Assembly: GCA_964453525.1 (NCBI GenBank)
Contig: CAYVOV010000009.1
Coordinates: forward strand, 62,001 to 126,000
Length of the DNA: 64,000 nucleotides
Direction of reading: 5' to 3'
Source of the DNA: CAYVOV01 sp964453525
Lineage (GTDB): Bacteria > Chloroflexota > Dehalococcoidia > Dehalococcoidales > UBA2162
The stretch's first letter is position 1, and every line of letters starts with the position of its first letter. Both the position numbers and the translations under genes were made by a program. Below are positions 39,923-48,714 of the stretch, one piece after another. The notes beneath the pieces were generated by a model. The model saw only the letters and a list, made by a program, of their open reading frames with translations. It made no database searches and had not been told where the DNA came from.

Positions 39923-40375
39923 ATGCCGAAAAAGAAGATAGAGGAAAGGGTTACTGGTCCGGATGGTCTGCGGCAGTGTCCCGGATGTGGAAGATTTTTC
40001 GCCAGACAGAATCAGAGCCACTCCTGCACGGTGTATTCGGCTGATGACCATTTCAGGGGCAGACCTGAATATCTCAGGCAGACTTTTGATTATCTTTTAC
40101 CCAGACTGAAGCTCTTCGGGCCGGTAAGGACTGATGCGGTGAAGTCTGCCATCAATATCAGCGGACATTATCATTTTATTATGCTGTACGTGCTTAAAAA
40201 TGCCCTGAATATTGAGTTTGCCCGGGATAGAAAAATAGACAATGAACGCATTTTCAGGACGGAGAAACTTTCTGAATCTAGATACACTTACTATGTAAAA
40301 GTTTCCGGAAAAGCTGGTATAGATGACCAGCTGCTGGGCTGGCTGGAGGAATCTTACAACTTAACAGCTTCCTGA
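39923..40375 (+). CDS. DUF5655-type protein with N-terminal zinc-ribbon-like segment
   Basis: The 150-residue protein starts MPKKKIEERV, has CPGCGRFF followed by SHSC (a likely CxxC...HxxC zinc site), and continues with the DUF5655-like core (RPEYLRQTFDYLLPRL, GPVRTDAVKSAINI, HYHFIMLYVLKNALNIEF). That core is thought to bind or transport nothing known. The ATG at 39923 follows GAGGTG at 8 bases. It lies 54 bp after the GNAT-YoaP gene and may be co-transcribed. Confidence 0.75.
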   Translation: MPKKKIEERVTGPDGLRQCPGCGRFFARQNQSHSCTVYSADDHFRGRPEYLRQTFDYLLPRLKLFGPVRTDAVKSAINISGHYHFIMLYVLKNALNIEFARDRKIDNERIFRTEKLSESRYTYYVKVSGKAGIDDQLLGWLEESYNLTAS

Positions 40376-40389
40376 AGTAGTTTAAAACC

Positions 40390-41082
40390 ATGAAAAGAAT
40401 TACCGGAATAAAGGCTATTTCTTTTGACGGTGACGGCACTTTGTGGGACTTCGAAAAGGTTATGCGTCACTCGCTGGGTAAAGTGCTGGCAGAGCTGGAA
40501 AGATTGGTCCCGGATACAGCCAGAAAGCTCGATATGGAGAGAATGATAGAAATCAGAAACAAAGTCGCCGCTGAACTAAAGGGAAAGGTTGCCAATCTCG
40601 AGGCTGTTCGTCTTGAAGCTTTTAAACGGACTCTTGAAGATACCGCCAGGCCTGATGATACTCTGGCGGCACACCTTAATCAGCTATATCTGAAACACCG
40701 TTTTGAGGATATCGAGCTTTATGAGGATGTCCTGCCTGTACTGCAAAAACTGCGGGAGAAATGTACGCTGGGACTGCTTTCCAATGGCAACTCTTATCCG
40801 GAGCGCTGCGGCCTGGAAGGAATATTTGAGTTCGTCGTTTTTTCACAAGACTATGAGGTCGAGAAACCGGACCCATACCTGTTCCGGGTAGCAATTGAAA
40901 AGGCCGGTTGTTCGGAAGAACAGATGCTCCACGTCGGCGACTCCCTGCAGGATGATGTTATTGGTGCAAACAATGCCGGAATTCGTTCTGTCTGGCTCAA
41001 CCGGGTGAGAGCCGGGAATACCTCCGGGATTCGGACGGACTATGAAATACAGTCGCTGGCGGAGTTGTTGGACATACTGTGA
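40390..41082 (+). CDS. HAD-superfamily hydrolase
   Basis: A 230-residue HAD phosphatase-like enzyme. Motif I is FDGDGTLWDF, with Asp nucleophile and acid, motif II LLSNGN, motif III Lys in QDYEVEKPDP and motif IV HVGDSLQDDVIGANNAG. The cap is the helical C1 type between motifs I and II. The substrate cannot be assigned (a phosphoglycolate-like or nucleotidase role is possible). It follows DUF5655 by 14 bp. Confidence 0.87.
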   Translation: MKRITGIKAISFDGDGTLWDFEKVMRHSLGKVLAELERLVPDTARKLDMERMIEIRNKVAAELKGKVANLEAVRLEAFKRTLEDTARPDDTLAAHLNQLYLKHRFEDIELYEDVLPVLQKLREKCTLGLLSNGNSYPERCGLEGIFEFVVFSQDYEVEKPDPYLFRVAIEKAGCSEEQMLHVGDSLQDDVIGANNAGIRSVWLNRVRAGNTSGIRTDYEIQSLAELLDIL

Positions 41083-41173
41083 CGGGCAACAAATTTTACT
41101 CAAATCGCCACAGCATAATAATCAAATCGAAATAAACAATAATTAAAGGACAAAGACGGGGAAGTGATTTAAA

Positions 41174-41980
41174 GTGACATACAGTTTGTTCAAGAAAATG
41201 TTTAAAGGTGTTTCGCTTGGTACTGAAGACATCTACCTGCTGGAGTCTTTTCAAATTGATTACTTTCCGGGCTGGGTGCCGGAGCGTGAATTTGCCGCCG
41301 TCCTCTGGGCGTATCCTCCCATAAAAACCTTTCTTGAGAAGAAACATCCCCCGATTGCCGACTTCATCGAGCATGTCATGGCGGGGCACGGTCCGGTGAA
41401 TAGTCAGCAGGAGCTGGCGGAGTGCAGCGATAAGCTTGTCTGGACTATTGCCGACCTGCTTGTCTACAACAAGTGCCCCGAAGTATACGATACACTTGAT
41501 TTTCACGGCTGGGATTTCAGGGAGGTTACCGACATTACACCCCTGGATAACAGGGTTGTTATCGACGGAGGCGCCGGTACGGGAAGAGTATCGCTTGAAG
41601 CTGCAAGGATGGCGAAACAGGTCTATGCCGTAGAACCGGTGACGCGGTTGAGGAGATTTATCCGGGAGAAGGCTTTAAAAGCCGGTCTGAGTAATATATT
41701 TGTCATGGATGGTTTCCTGCACGCTATCCCGCTGCCCGATGGGTTCGCCAATGTTCTTATCACGTCTCATGCTCTTGGCTGGCAGCTTGAAGATGAATTG
41801 AAGGAATTCGAGCGTGTAACCAAACAGGGCGGCTTCATTATCCACTGCCCGGGCACGGCCGATACGGCAGATGGAGAATACCAGCATTCCCGTTTGACTT
41901 CATCCGACTGGCAGTATGAGTATTCAAGGTATGAGGAGACGGACGGCTGGAAAAGGAAGTACTGGAAACAGTTAAAGTAG
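41174..41980 (+). CDS. Class I SAM-dependent methyltransferase
   Basis: The 268-residue protein has an N-terminal segment of about 110 residues and then a Rossmann methyltransferase: motif I VVIDGGAGTGRVSLEAA, the acidic loop YAVEPV, and FANVLITSHALGWQLEDELKEFERVTKQGGFIIHCPG as motifs IV-V. This is the general methyltransf_11 type; the target is unknown. A GTG start at 41174 follows GGGGAAG. Confidence 0.82.
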   Translation: MTYSLFKKMFKGVSLGTEDIYLLESFQIDYFPGWVPEREFAAVLWAYPPIKTFLEKKHPPIADFIEHVMAGHGPVNSQQELAECSDKLVWTIADLLVYNKCPEVYDTLDFHGWDFREVTDITPLDNRVVIDGGAGTGRVSLEAARMAKQVYAVEPVTRLRRFIREKALKAGLSNIFVMDGFLHAIPLPDGFANVLITSHALGWQLEDELKEFERVTKQGGFIIHCPGTADTADGEYQHSRLTSSDWQYEYSRYEETDGWKRKYWKQLK

Positions 41981-42028
41981 TGCATATTTCGCAGAATACC
42001 GGAAACACTCATTTTAAGGAAAATTAAT

Positions 42029-42796
42029 ATGCCCGCGCCAAGGAACTATCAGACCGAAGCAATCATTATTAAAAAGACAAAGCTGGGAGAAGCGGACAGC
42101 ATTCTCACTTTTTATACTCCCCATATGGGTAAAATCCAGGGCTTTGCTAAAAGCCTGCGGAAACCGAAAAGCAAGCTGGCAGGTCATCTGGAACTGCTTA
42201 CCCACAGTCTTGTCTCGCTGGCACGGGGGAGGAATATAGATACCATAACCGGCAGCCAGACCATCAGCAGCTTTCTGCTGCTGAAAAGCGACCTCGACCT
42301 CACCTCGCACGCTCTATACGCAGTCGAGCTCGTCAACCAGTTCACCGCCGAGCACGTTGAAAACTATAGTCTGTTTGAACTGCTGTTGAGGACGCTTGAG
42401 TACCTGAGCCAGTCGAATGATAAAGAACTCACCCTGCGCTATTTCGAACTGCACCTCCTTGACAGCGTCGGTTACCGTCCCCATCTTCAGCAATGCCTGC
42501 ACTGCCGGGCAGCCCTGGAACCGGTCCAGAACTATTTCAGCCCTCCCGCCGGCGGTGTCCTCTGTCCCGATTGCGGCCGGAGCCAGCTTCTGACCTATTC
42601 CCTCCCGGTTAATGCTCTGAAGGTGCTGCGTCTGCTGCAGAGCAGCGACTATGATATTGTGGACAGGCTTAAGGTAAATCAGGAACTATCCCGTGACCTG
42701 GAGGTGGTACTGAGGAACTATATACGTTATCTCCTGGAAAAGGAGGTAAAATCAGCCGCCTGGCTTGACGCATTAAGGGGGGAGACCGGCAAGTAA
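42029..42796 (+). CDS. recO: DNA repair protein RecO
   Basis: It anneals single strands and loads RecA with RecR. The 255-residue protein has the N-terminal OB fold (TEAIIIKKTKLGEADSILTF) and a helical C-domain with a zinc finger (CLHCRAAL...CPDCGRS). The ATG at 42029 follows AAGGAAA. It stands next to a methyltransferase with no clear link. Confidence 0.94.
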   Translation: MPAPRNYQTEAIIIKKTKLGEADSILTFYTPHMGKIQGFAKSLRKPKSKLAGHLELLTHSLVSLARGRNIDTITGSQTISSFLLLKSDLDLTSHALYAVELVNQFTAEHVENYSLFELLLRTLEYLSQSNDKELTLRYFELHLLDSVGYRPHLQQCLHCRAALEPVQNYFSPPAGGVLCPDCGRSQLLTYSLPVNALKVLRLLQSSDYDIVDRLKVNQELSRDLEVVLRNYIRYLLEKEVKSAAWLDALRGETGK

Positions 42797-42879
42797 TTCG
42801 TCCGGTCTTTTCGGGAACTCACCCATTTTAACGCTATATTGCTTATGGTGATAGCTTGTTGTTCGGGTGAGAAGGGAGA

Positions 42880-42955
42880 GATTTCTAGAGAGGAGGGCGA
42901 AGCTCCCTCTTTAGCTTCTTTGAGTGTGGTGGGCGGGAATAGATAATAGATAAAG
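42880..42955. repeat. Short hairpin repeat and ggtgggcgggaatagataata element
   Basis: gagggcgaagctccctc (42894-42910) is the short form of the first hairpin of the paired-hairpin family. gtgtggtgggcgggaatagataatag (42925-42950) recurs at 47827-47852 and, diverged, at 2220-2245. The rest of the recO-43076 gap holds the promoter below. Confidence 0.55.
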
Positions 42956-43011
42956 GAAAAAAGAGAGCACTTCATTCAACCGGAGCCGAACATTACCCGA
43001 CCAAAATAATC

Positions 43012-43040
43012 TTGACTACGCCTGTAAAGTGGCTTACGAT
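43012..43040 (+). promoter_or_regulatory. Predicted promoter of the small membrane protein and lysS
   Basis: TTGACT (43012-43017) and TACGAT (43035-43040) are 17 bp apart. AGGAAGAGGAG precedes the ATG at 43076. Confidence 0.6.
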
Positions 43041-43075
43041 AAGTTATCCGTTTTAGTAAGGAAGAGGAGTAGAAG

Positions 43076-43324
43076 ATGAGAAACACAAGTTTAATGAATG
43101 GAGGCTTGATTGGATTCGGTCTGGGATTCATCGCCTCCAGCCTGACGCTGCAACGGCTTGTCAGTGATTACATTCCCAGCTATGCTGAGGTATGGTATTT
43201 AAAAGGAATAGCCATAATCGGGGGAATCGGCCTGGTTGTAGGGATTGTATTTGAAGTTTATGAAAGAATTAAGATGAGAAGAGAGAGTGAAGTAGAGGAA
43301 GAAGAGCCCGCAGAAGAAGCCTAG
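43076..43324 (+). CDS. Small two-TM protein of unknown function
   Basis: An 82-residue protein with two Gly-rich membrane helices (about 8-24, GGLIGFGLGFIASS, and 45-62, IAIIGGIGLVVGIVF) and a charged, Glu-rich tail (EEEEPAEEA). No family is recognised. It has a clear ribosome-binding site and promoter, and is followed by lysS after 27 bp, so it is probably real and co-transcribed. Confidence 0.72.
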   Translation: MRNTSLMNGGLIGFGLGFIASSLTLQRLVSDYIPSYAEVWYLKGIAIIGGIGLVVGIVFEVYERIKMRRESEVEEEEPAEEA

Positions 43325-43351
43325 CCAAATACTTATATAGCAGGTCTGAAT

Positions 43352-44845
43352 ATGCCATCGAGATTGGAAAATATTAACAGGCAGCGAAAACAGAAACTTG
43401 AGCGACTCCGCAAACGGGGAATAGAGCCCTATCCGAACCGTTACCAGCAAACCCATACTACCGAAGAGGCAATACTACAGCTTGAGGAGATGGAGACTGA
43501 AGGAACGGAGCAGTCCCGCCAGGAGTCGAAACTGGTCAGCGTTGCCGGACGGATTACGGCAATGAGGAAGATGGGCAAAAGCTCTTTCCTCGATGTGCGC
43601 GATAGCTCCGGCAAGATACAACTGCTGTTCAGGAACGGTGAGTTTAATGAAGCCGACCAGGAACTGTTCAAAGACCTTGATATCGGCGATATCATCGGAG
43701 TTAAAGGCGCTCTGCTGCGTACCAGGACCGGCGAGCCTACTATTGCCGTCGGTGAGTTCACCCTGCTGGCAAAATCGCTTCAACCGTTGCCGGAAAAGTG
43801 GCATGGCCTGAGCGATATCGATACTCGCTACCGGCAGCGATATATCGACCTTATCGCCAATAATGAAATAAAGGAAATTTTCATGGTGCGGAGCCGGATA
43901 ATATCCGCAATGCGCCAGTTCCTTGACCAGCGCGGATTTATCGAGGTGGAGACTCCAGTGCTGCAGCCTTCCGCCGGAGGAGCCCTGGCGGCACCTTTCA
44001 TTACCCACCATAACACGCTGGACCAGGACTTTTACATGCGTATCGCCCTGGAGCTTCACCATAAACGCCTTATCGTCGGCGGTATGGATAAAGTCTATGA
44101 GATTGGTCACGTTTTCCGCAACGAAGGAATTTCCACCACTCATAACCCGGAGTACACCCTCCTTGAAAGCTATCAGGCTTATGCCGATTATACGGACGTC
44201 ATGGAGATGACAGAAGAGATGATATATGAGGTCAGCCGGCAGATACTGGGTACTGCCAGGATTCACTATGGTGATGATATCATCGACCTGACACCGCCGT
44301 GGAGACGCATTACCCTGCGTGATGCGGTGAAAGAATACGGTGGTATCGATTTTGTCTCCCATCCCACCGCCAGCGGTCTGCGGGAAAAAATGCGGTCACT
44401 CAATATTGAGGCTGAACCGGATAAAAACTGGGCCAAACTTGTTGACGAATTACTCAAGACCTGCGTCAGACCGAATCTGATTCAGCCCACCATTGTCTGT
44501 GATTACCCGGTCTCAATGTCTCCCCTGGCCAAGAACAAGCCCGGTGAGGAAAGAGTTGTGGAACGCTTTCAATGCTACGCCGGTGGACTGGAGCTCGGTA
44601 ATGCCTATTCAGAATTAAATGACCCTATTCTCCAGAGAGAGCGCTTCGAAGAGCAGTTGAAGGAGCGTCAGACAGATGACGAGGAAAGGTGGACGATAGA
44701 TGATGACTACCTGACGGCGCTTGAGTACGGAATGCCTCCCACCGGCGGACTCGGAATAGGCGTCGACCGCCTGGTTATGTTGCTCACCAACCAGCAGTCA
44801 ATCCGCGAAGTAATCCTCTTTCCCCAGCTAAGGGAAAAGGAATAA
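43352..44845 (+). CDS. lysS: Lysyl-tRNA synthetase, class II
   Basis: It charges tRNA-Lys. The 497-residue protein has the OB anticodon domain (VAGRITAMRKMGKSSFLDV) and the class II catalytic core: motif 1 around FIEVETPVLQP, motif 2 FRNEGISTTHNPEYT and motif 3 GGLGIGVDRLVMLL. Length and order are normal. The ATG at 43352 has no strong ribosome-binding site, suggesting translation linked to the upstream small gene. Confidence 0.97.
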   Translation: MPSRLENINRQRKQKLERLRKRGIEPYPNRYQQTHTTEEAILQLEEMETEGTEQSRQESKLVSVAGRITAMRKMGKSSFLDVRDSSGKIQLLFRNGEFNEADQELFKDLDIGDIIGVKGALLRTRTGEPTIAVGEFTLLAKSLQPLPEKWHGLSDIDTRYRQRYIDLIANNEIKEIFMVRSRIISAMRQFLDQRGFIEVETPVLQPSAGGALAAPFITHHNTLDQDFYMRIALELHHKRLIVGGMDKVYEIGHVFRNEGISTTHNPEYTLLESYQAYADYTDVMEMTEEMIYEVSRQILGTARIHYGDDIIDLTPPWRRITLRDAVKEYGGIDFVSHPTASGLREKMRSLNIEAEPDKNWAKLVDELLKTCVRPNLIQPTIVCDYPVSMSPLAKNKPGEERVVERFQCYAGGLELGNAYSELNDPILQRERFEEQLKERQTDDEERWTIDDDYLTALEYGMPPTGGLGIGVDRLVMLLTNQQSIREVILFPQLREKE

Positions 44846-44867
44846 GTATTTAACTGGTACGTCTTAA

Positions 44868-45548
44868 ATGGAAATTTGTGTCTACTGCGGAAAGCCTATT
44901 ACTGAACTACCTTACCTTGACGGTGTGCCTTTACATGGCGCATGTATAGATGCGTGGATGGTTCAAGAAGAAGTGGATGGGATTATTACATGGGCGCAGC
45001 TAGTAAATGAAGAGACAAAACAGATAGAAAAAGAGGAAAGGTTTACTAGAGACTTACTTGTGGGTAGTTTTTTTAAGAACCTTGCTGCGACCATTCTGTA
45101 TAATGCGGGATATGAAGTTTATCCATTTGGATACGAGAGCTTTCTAGCGGGATTGAAAAGGCCACTTTACAACGTAGAATTGCGTCAAAGTAATGTAGCG
45201 GAACGAATTCGCTCCGCGCCTGACATGGTTGTACTTGATAGAGACCAGCATTCTTTGTTTTTAGTCGAAGTGAAATTTAGAGGTAGACTTTGGGATGATC
45301 GGGAGGCAGACATCTATATAAATTTATATAAAAAATATTGGAATGAATCAGTTATTTTTCTTATTTGTCCGAGAGGAAAAATATTTTATGCGCAATTTGT
45401 AAAGGAATTAAACCGGGTAGATAATAAATTTCCTGTTTCTGAAGACTTCTTACCTTTGGAGGAAGTCTTTACACGCATTTCATGGGAACATCCAGTTTCA
45501 AAAGGATTTTATTCAGGATTGGTAAAAGCTGTTTCAAAGAACCTATGA
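44868..45548 (+). CDS. Zinc-finger protein with a PD-(D/E)XK nuclease-like core
   Basis: The 226-residue protein is not one I can name. It begins with a possible zinc module (Cys4, Cys7 in CVYCGK; His23, Cys26 in HGAC). A helical stretch is followed by APDMVVLDRDQHSLFLVEVKF, where Asp119, Glu134 and Lys136 fit the PD-(D/E)XK nuclease signature, with a following GRLWDDREADIY helix and a beta-strand VIFLICPRGK. The gene is clearly more AT-rich than lysS, which it follows by 22 bp. It may be a restriction-type or repair nuclease acquired by transfer; no methylase is beside it. Confidence 0.7.
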   Translation: MEICVYCGKPITELPYLDGVPLHGACIDAWMVQEEVDGIITWAQLVNEETKQIEKEERFTRDLLVGSFFKNLAATILYNAGYEVYPFGYESFLAGLKRPLYNVELRQSNVAERIRSAPDMVVLDRDQHSLFLVEVKFRGRLWDDREADIYINLYKKYWNESVIFLICPRGKIFYAQFVKELNRVDNKFPVSEDFLPLEEVFTRISWEHPVSKGFYSGLVKAVSKNL

Positions 45549-45583
45549 TTCTGTTTAAAATAATTACTTGAGATGTAGAGGGC

Positions 45584-45661
45584 GTTAAGAGGGACTTCGT
45601 CCCTCTTTAAAATCCTTCCCCTTCCCCTTTCTAAGGGGAAGGGGATTAAGGGGATGGGGTT
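45584..45661. repeat. Paired-hairpin intergenic repeat
   Basis: Hairpin gagggacttcgtccctc (45589-45605) is followed by ccttccccttcccctttctaaggggaaggggattaaggggatgggg. It is one of the clearest complete copies of this family. Confidence 0.75.
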
Positions 45662-45682
45662 AAAAACCTAAAGTCAAAGAAA

Positions 45683-46237
45683 ATGGAAATCATAGACCTT
45701 CTTCCTGAAAATGCAATGGCTATCCACCAGACAGCGGTAATACTCGTGGATAGTTTTAAAGAGCACTGGCCTGATGCCTGGCCTGACATCGAGTCTGCCA
45801 AAAGAGAGGTATGGCTGTCTTTTGCAGAAGGCAGAATCAGCCGGGTGGCGGTGGATGAGAGCGGTGCCGTTCTGGGGTGGATTGGTGGTATCAGCGAGTA
45901 CCGGGGGAATGTCTGGGAGCTACATCCTCTGGTGGTGAGAGCGGATTGCAGAAGACAGGGAATCGGGCGCGCCCTGGTAGCTGACCTGGAAGAGAGAGTC
46001 CGGGAGCGCGGCGGTCATACCATCAGAGTCGGCAGTGATGACCAGGACAATATGACGTCAATCGGTGGCATTGACCTCTATCCGGATGTCCTGGGACATC
46101 TGGCGGGGATAGAAAATATCAATGGACACCCCTATGAGTTTTACGAGAAGCTCAGTTTTGTAATCGTGGGAGTGATACCCGATGCCAACGGGCCGGGGAA
46201 ACCGGATATATTACTGGCGAAGCGGGTCAGTGTATAA
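45683..46237 (+). CDS. GNAT acetyltransferase related to aminoglycoside 6'-N-acetyltransferases
   Basis: The 184-residue protein closely follows the AAC(6')-I plan: WELHPLVVRADCRRQGIGRALV (acetyl-CoA loop), RVGSDDQDNMT, DLYPDV, HPYEFYEKLSFVIVGVIPDANGPGKPDI and LAKRV. In known AAC(6') enzymes these segments line the antibiotic and acetyl-CoA sites. Whether it confers resistance or has an environmental substrate is unknown. It starts at 45683 and is followed by serS after 32 bp. Confidence 0.85.
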   Translation: MEIIDLLPENAMAIHQTAVILVDSFKEHWPDAWPDIESAKREVWLSFAEGRISRVAVDESGAVLGWIGGISEYRGNVWELHPLVVRADCRRQGIGRALVADLEERVRERGGHTIRVGSDDQDNMTSIGGIDLYPDVLGHLAGIENINGHPYEFYEKLSFVIVGVIPDANGPGKPDILLAKRVSV

Positions 46238-46269
46238 TATAGCAATAGATAAAGTCCGGAGGGGAAACC

Positions 46270-47517
46270 ATGCTTGACATAAGATTTATCCGTGAAAATA
46301 CTGACCTGGTGCGGGAGGCAGTGAAGAACCGTCAGGATACCGCCCCGCTCGATGAGATACTGGAGCTTGATGGGAGTCGCCGCCAGAAAATAGTTGAGCT
46401 TGAAGAACTGCGTCACGAAAGGAAAGAAGCCGCAAAAGAGAGAAAAAAGGACAGAGAGTCGGCTGAAGAAGGGCGCGACCTGCGTAACATGATAAGGAGC
46501 CTTGAGGAAGAGGTCAGGGCTCTTGATAACCAGCTTACCGACCTTCTCCAGCAGGTACCCAATATCCCCCACTCTTCGGTGCCCGTCGGCAAAGATGAAA
46601 ATAATAATGTAGTCGTACGCTCCTGGGGCAAGCCTCCGAAGTTCAATTTTAAGCCGGCACCGCACTGGGAGCTTGGTGAGAAGCTGGGGATAATCGATTT
46701 CGACCGCGGTGTAAAAATATCCGGCAGCCGTTTCTACGTGCTCAAAGGACTGGGAGCGCGCTTGCAGCGGGCGCTCATCGCCTTTATGCTCGACCTCCAT
46801 ACCAGAGAGCATGGCTACACGGAAATCTACCCGCCATTCATGGTCAAGAGGGAGGTAATGGTCGGCTCTGGCCAGCTACCCAAGTTCATAGATAACCTTT
46901 ACCATGATGAAGAGGATGACCTCTGGTTCGTGCCTACCGCCGAGGTGCCGGTAACAAATCTCCATCGTGATGAAATTCTGCCGCCGGGAATTTTACCGTT
47001 TTATTACATAGCCTATACGCCGTGTTTCCGCCGGGAAAAAATGTCGGCCGGTAAAGACACTCGCGGTATCAAGCGCGGCCACCAGTTCGATAAGGTGGAG
47101 ATGTATAAATTCACCGAGCCGGAGAACTCCTATGAGGAGCTTCAGGAAATGGTGAAGGACGCCGAGCAGGTCTGCCAGAAGCTCGAAATTCCTTACCGTG
47201 TTGTAGATATCTGCACCGGTGACTTGGGTATTACCTCGGCGAAATCATATGATATCGATATGTGGGCGCCGGGCTGCGAGGAGTGGCTTGAGGTAAGCTC
47301 TTGCTCCAACTGCACCGATTTCCAGGCACGCCGGGCTAATATCCGCTACCGCCCCAGGCCCGATACCAGGCCGCAGTATGTCCACACCCTCAACGGCTCC
47401 GGACTCGCCCTGCCCAGGGTGATGATTGCCATCATGGAGAACTACCAGCAGGCCGATGGCACAATCCGCGTCCCCGAAGTCCTCCAGGACTTCGTCGGAG
47501 CGAAGGTGATTGGGTAG
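46270..47517 (+). CDS. serS: Seryl-tRNA synthetase
   Basis: It charges tRNA-Ser, including the tRNA-Ser found at 53912. The 415-residue protein has the long N-terminal coiled coil (about 30-100) that grips the tRNA variable arm and the class II core: motif 1 in HTREHGYTEIYPPFMV, motif 2 FRREKMSAGKDTRGIKRGHQFDKVE and motif 3 NGSGLALPRVMIAIMENYQ. CGGAGGGG precedes the ATG. Confidence 0.97.
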   Translation: MLDIRFIRENTDLVREAVKNRQDTAPLDEILELDGSRRQKIVELEELRHERKEAAKERKKDRESAEEGRDLRNMIRSLEEEVRALDNQLTDLLQQVPNIPHSSVPVGKDENNNVVVRSWGKPPKFNFKPAPHWELGEKLGIIDFDRGVKISGSRFYVLKGLGARLQRALIAFMLDLHTREHGYTEIYPPFMVKREVMVGSGQLPKFIDNLYHDEEDDLWFVPTAEVPVTNLHRDEILPPGILPFYYIAYTPCFRREKMSAGKDTRGIKRGHQFDKVEMYKFTEPENSYEELQEMVKDAEQVCQKLEIPYRVVDICTGDLGITSAKSYDIDMWAPGCEEWLEVSSCSNCTDFQARRANIRYRPRPDTRPQYVHTLNGSGLALPRVMIAIMENYQQADGTIRVPEVLQDFVGAKVIG

Positions 47518-47579
47518 AGAATAATTACGAACCATTTGTTAAACTATTGGCTACCTAAACATTAATGCAAATAATCGGG

Positions 47580-47870
47580 GAGTTTAAGAGGGGCGCAAGT
47601 CCCTCTTAATTTTCATTAAGGTTTCATCCGATTCTTCTCAATCTTAATTGGAGACCCTTCGACAAGCTCAGGGTGAGCGGGAGTGAATGCCGCTCATGGT
47701 GAGCAGTTAGCCTGTCCTGAGCGAAGCCGAAGGAAACTATAGCGGCAAAAGAAATATAGATATTCATTGTTGCCTGTGCAACTATGATTAAGTAAAAGGG
47801 TTCATCCTGAAGGCTTGACCTGAAGGGTGGTGGGTGGGAATAGATAATAATTGGGGGTGGGGTTGGTAGA
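47580..47870. repeat. Intergenic repeats between serS and the DUF4405 gene
   Basis: A hairpin gaggggcgcaagtccctc (47585-47602), a pair of opposed ttcgacaagctcagggtgagcgg (47655-47680) and cctgtcctgagcgaagccgaagga (47710-47735) units, and a ggtgggtgggaatagataata element (47830-47850) fill the gap. No gene is seen. Confidence 0.65.
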
Positions 47871-47872
47871 CT

Positions 47873-48211
47873 TTAGTCCTTCCTTACCGGCACCGGTACG
47901 GGTTCTGGTTTCTTCAACACTTCTTTAATAAGGTTTTTACCCACCCGGACAAGCCATTTCCAGTGAAGGACCACGTGCAGGACAACCATCGCTACCAGGA
48001 CTATCGCTACCCAGTCGTGAATATCAGTCCAGGTGTGCTTGGTGAGTCCCCAGTAAGTAAGCTGGCCGATACCGCCATAAAAGCGCCCGGTACCGTTTCC
48101 CCCTTCCGGGAAGCCCAGCCAGAGGACGAAGCCGGTTATTGCTTCAACCAGTCCGAGCAAACCCATTATAATAGCCAGAATCCAGTACTTTGCCGCTTTT
48201 GTCATTTTCAA
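47873..48211 (-). CDS. DUF4405-type membrane protein (possible heme-binding)
   Basis: A 112-residue membrane protein with helices at about 9-33 and 65-88. His residues in LTKHTWTDIHDWVAIVLVAMVVLHVVLHW are spaced as in cytochrome-b561-like DUF4405 domains, where they could bind heme. The tail is PEPVPVPVRKD. Its redox partner, if any, is not obvious, though the nearby FAD/Fe-S oxidase operon begins 500 bp away in the opposite direction. TTTGAG on the plus strand corresponds to a weak AAAGGAG before the ATG. Confidence 0.75.
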   Translation of the reverse strand: MKMTKAAKYWILAIIMGLLGLVEAITGFVLWLGFPEGGNGTGRFYGGIGQLTYWGLTKHTWTDIHDWVAIVLVAMVVLHVVLHWKWLVRVGKNLIKEVLKKPEPVPVPVRKD

Positions 48212-48342
48212 ATCTCCTTTGAGAATAAGTAATGTGGTTCAGTTCCTATTATTTATAACGTGAATTATCGCAAAAAGTTGCCGGTATATTGTATTTTCTA
48301 GTACTGTTTGTGTGTGGTTGATATTTTTTGCCTCACCCCTTG

Positions 48343-48525
48343 CCCCTCTCCAGCCAGAACCACTGAAATGAAAGAAATGTTCAATTTGGCTGGAGAGGGG
48401 TGTAAAAGAGAGAGGGGGCGGAGCCCCCTCTCAATAATCTCTCACCCCCTCTCAAACGGGCGAATAATCACTTATAAATCAGGGGGCTGTTTGAGAGGGG
48501 GACCAAGGGGGTGAGCACTTTATTC
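48343..48525. repeat. Long-loop hairpin repeats, copy 2 and relative
   Basis: The first hairpin has a perfect 14-bp stem (48343-48356 and 48387-48400, cccctctccagcca) with loop gaaccactgaaatg. The second (48445-48457 and 48489-48501, ccccctctcaaac) encloses about 31 bases. Between them is gagggggcggagccccctc. Both are of the type at 34300. No gene is seen from 48212 to 48540. Confidence 0.7.
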
Positions 48526-48559
48526 AACCAAAACCAAACAGAACTAATAAATTCCTTAC

Positions 48560-48588
48560 TTGACACAGGGCGTAAATGTGAATACTAT
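48560..48588 (+). promoter_or_regulatory. Predicted promoter of the FAD/Fe-S oxidase operon
   Basis: TTGACA (48560-48565) and TACTAT (48583-48588) are 17 bp apart. The start is about 48595, giving a 120-nt leader. In that leader ccggga/tcccgg (48615-48620, 48668-48673) and accgt/acggt (48624-48628, 48656-48660) could form a nested stem. Confidence 0.7.
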
Positions 48589-48714
48589 CCTGTAAAAAAG
48601 AAATCGGGATGGGCCCGGGAAGCACCGTCCATTAAGAAAACTCCGGGCTGATAGTACGGTTGAGTTCTCCCGGATAGAGCTGTTAAATCTGTTTAAAGTG
48701 AAAGGGGGGCAGGA

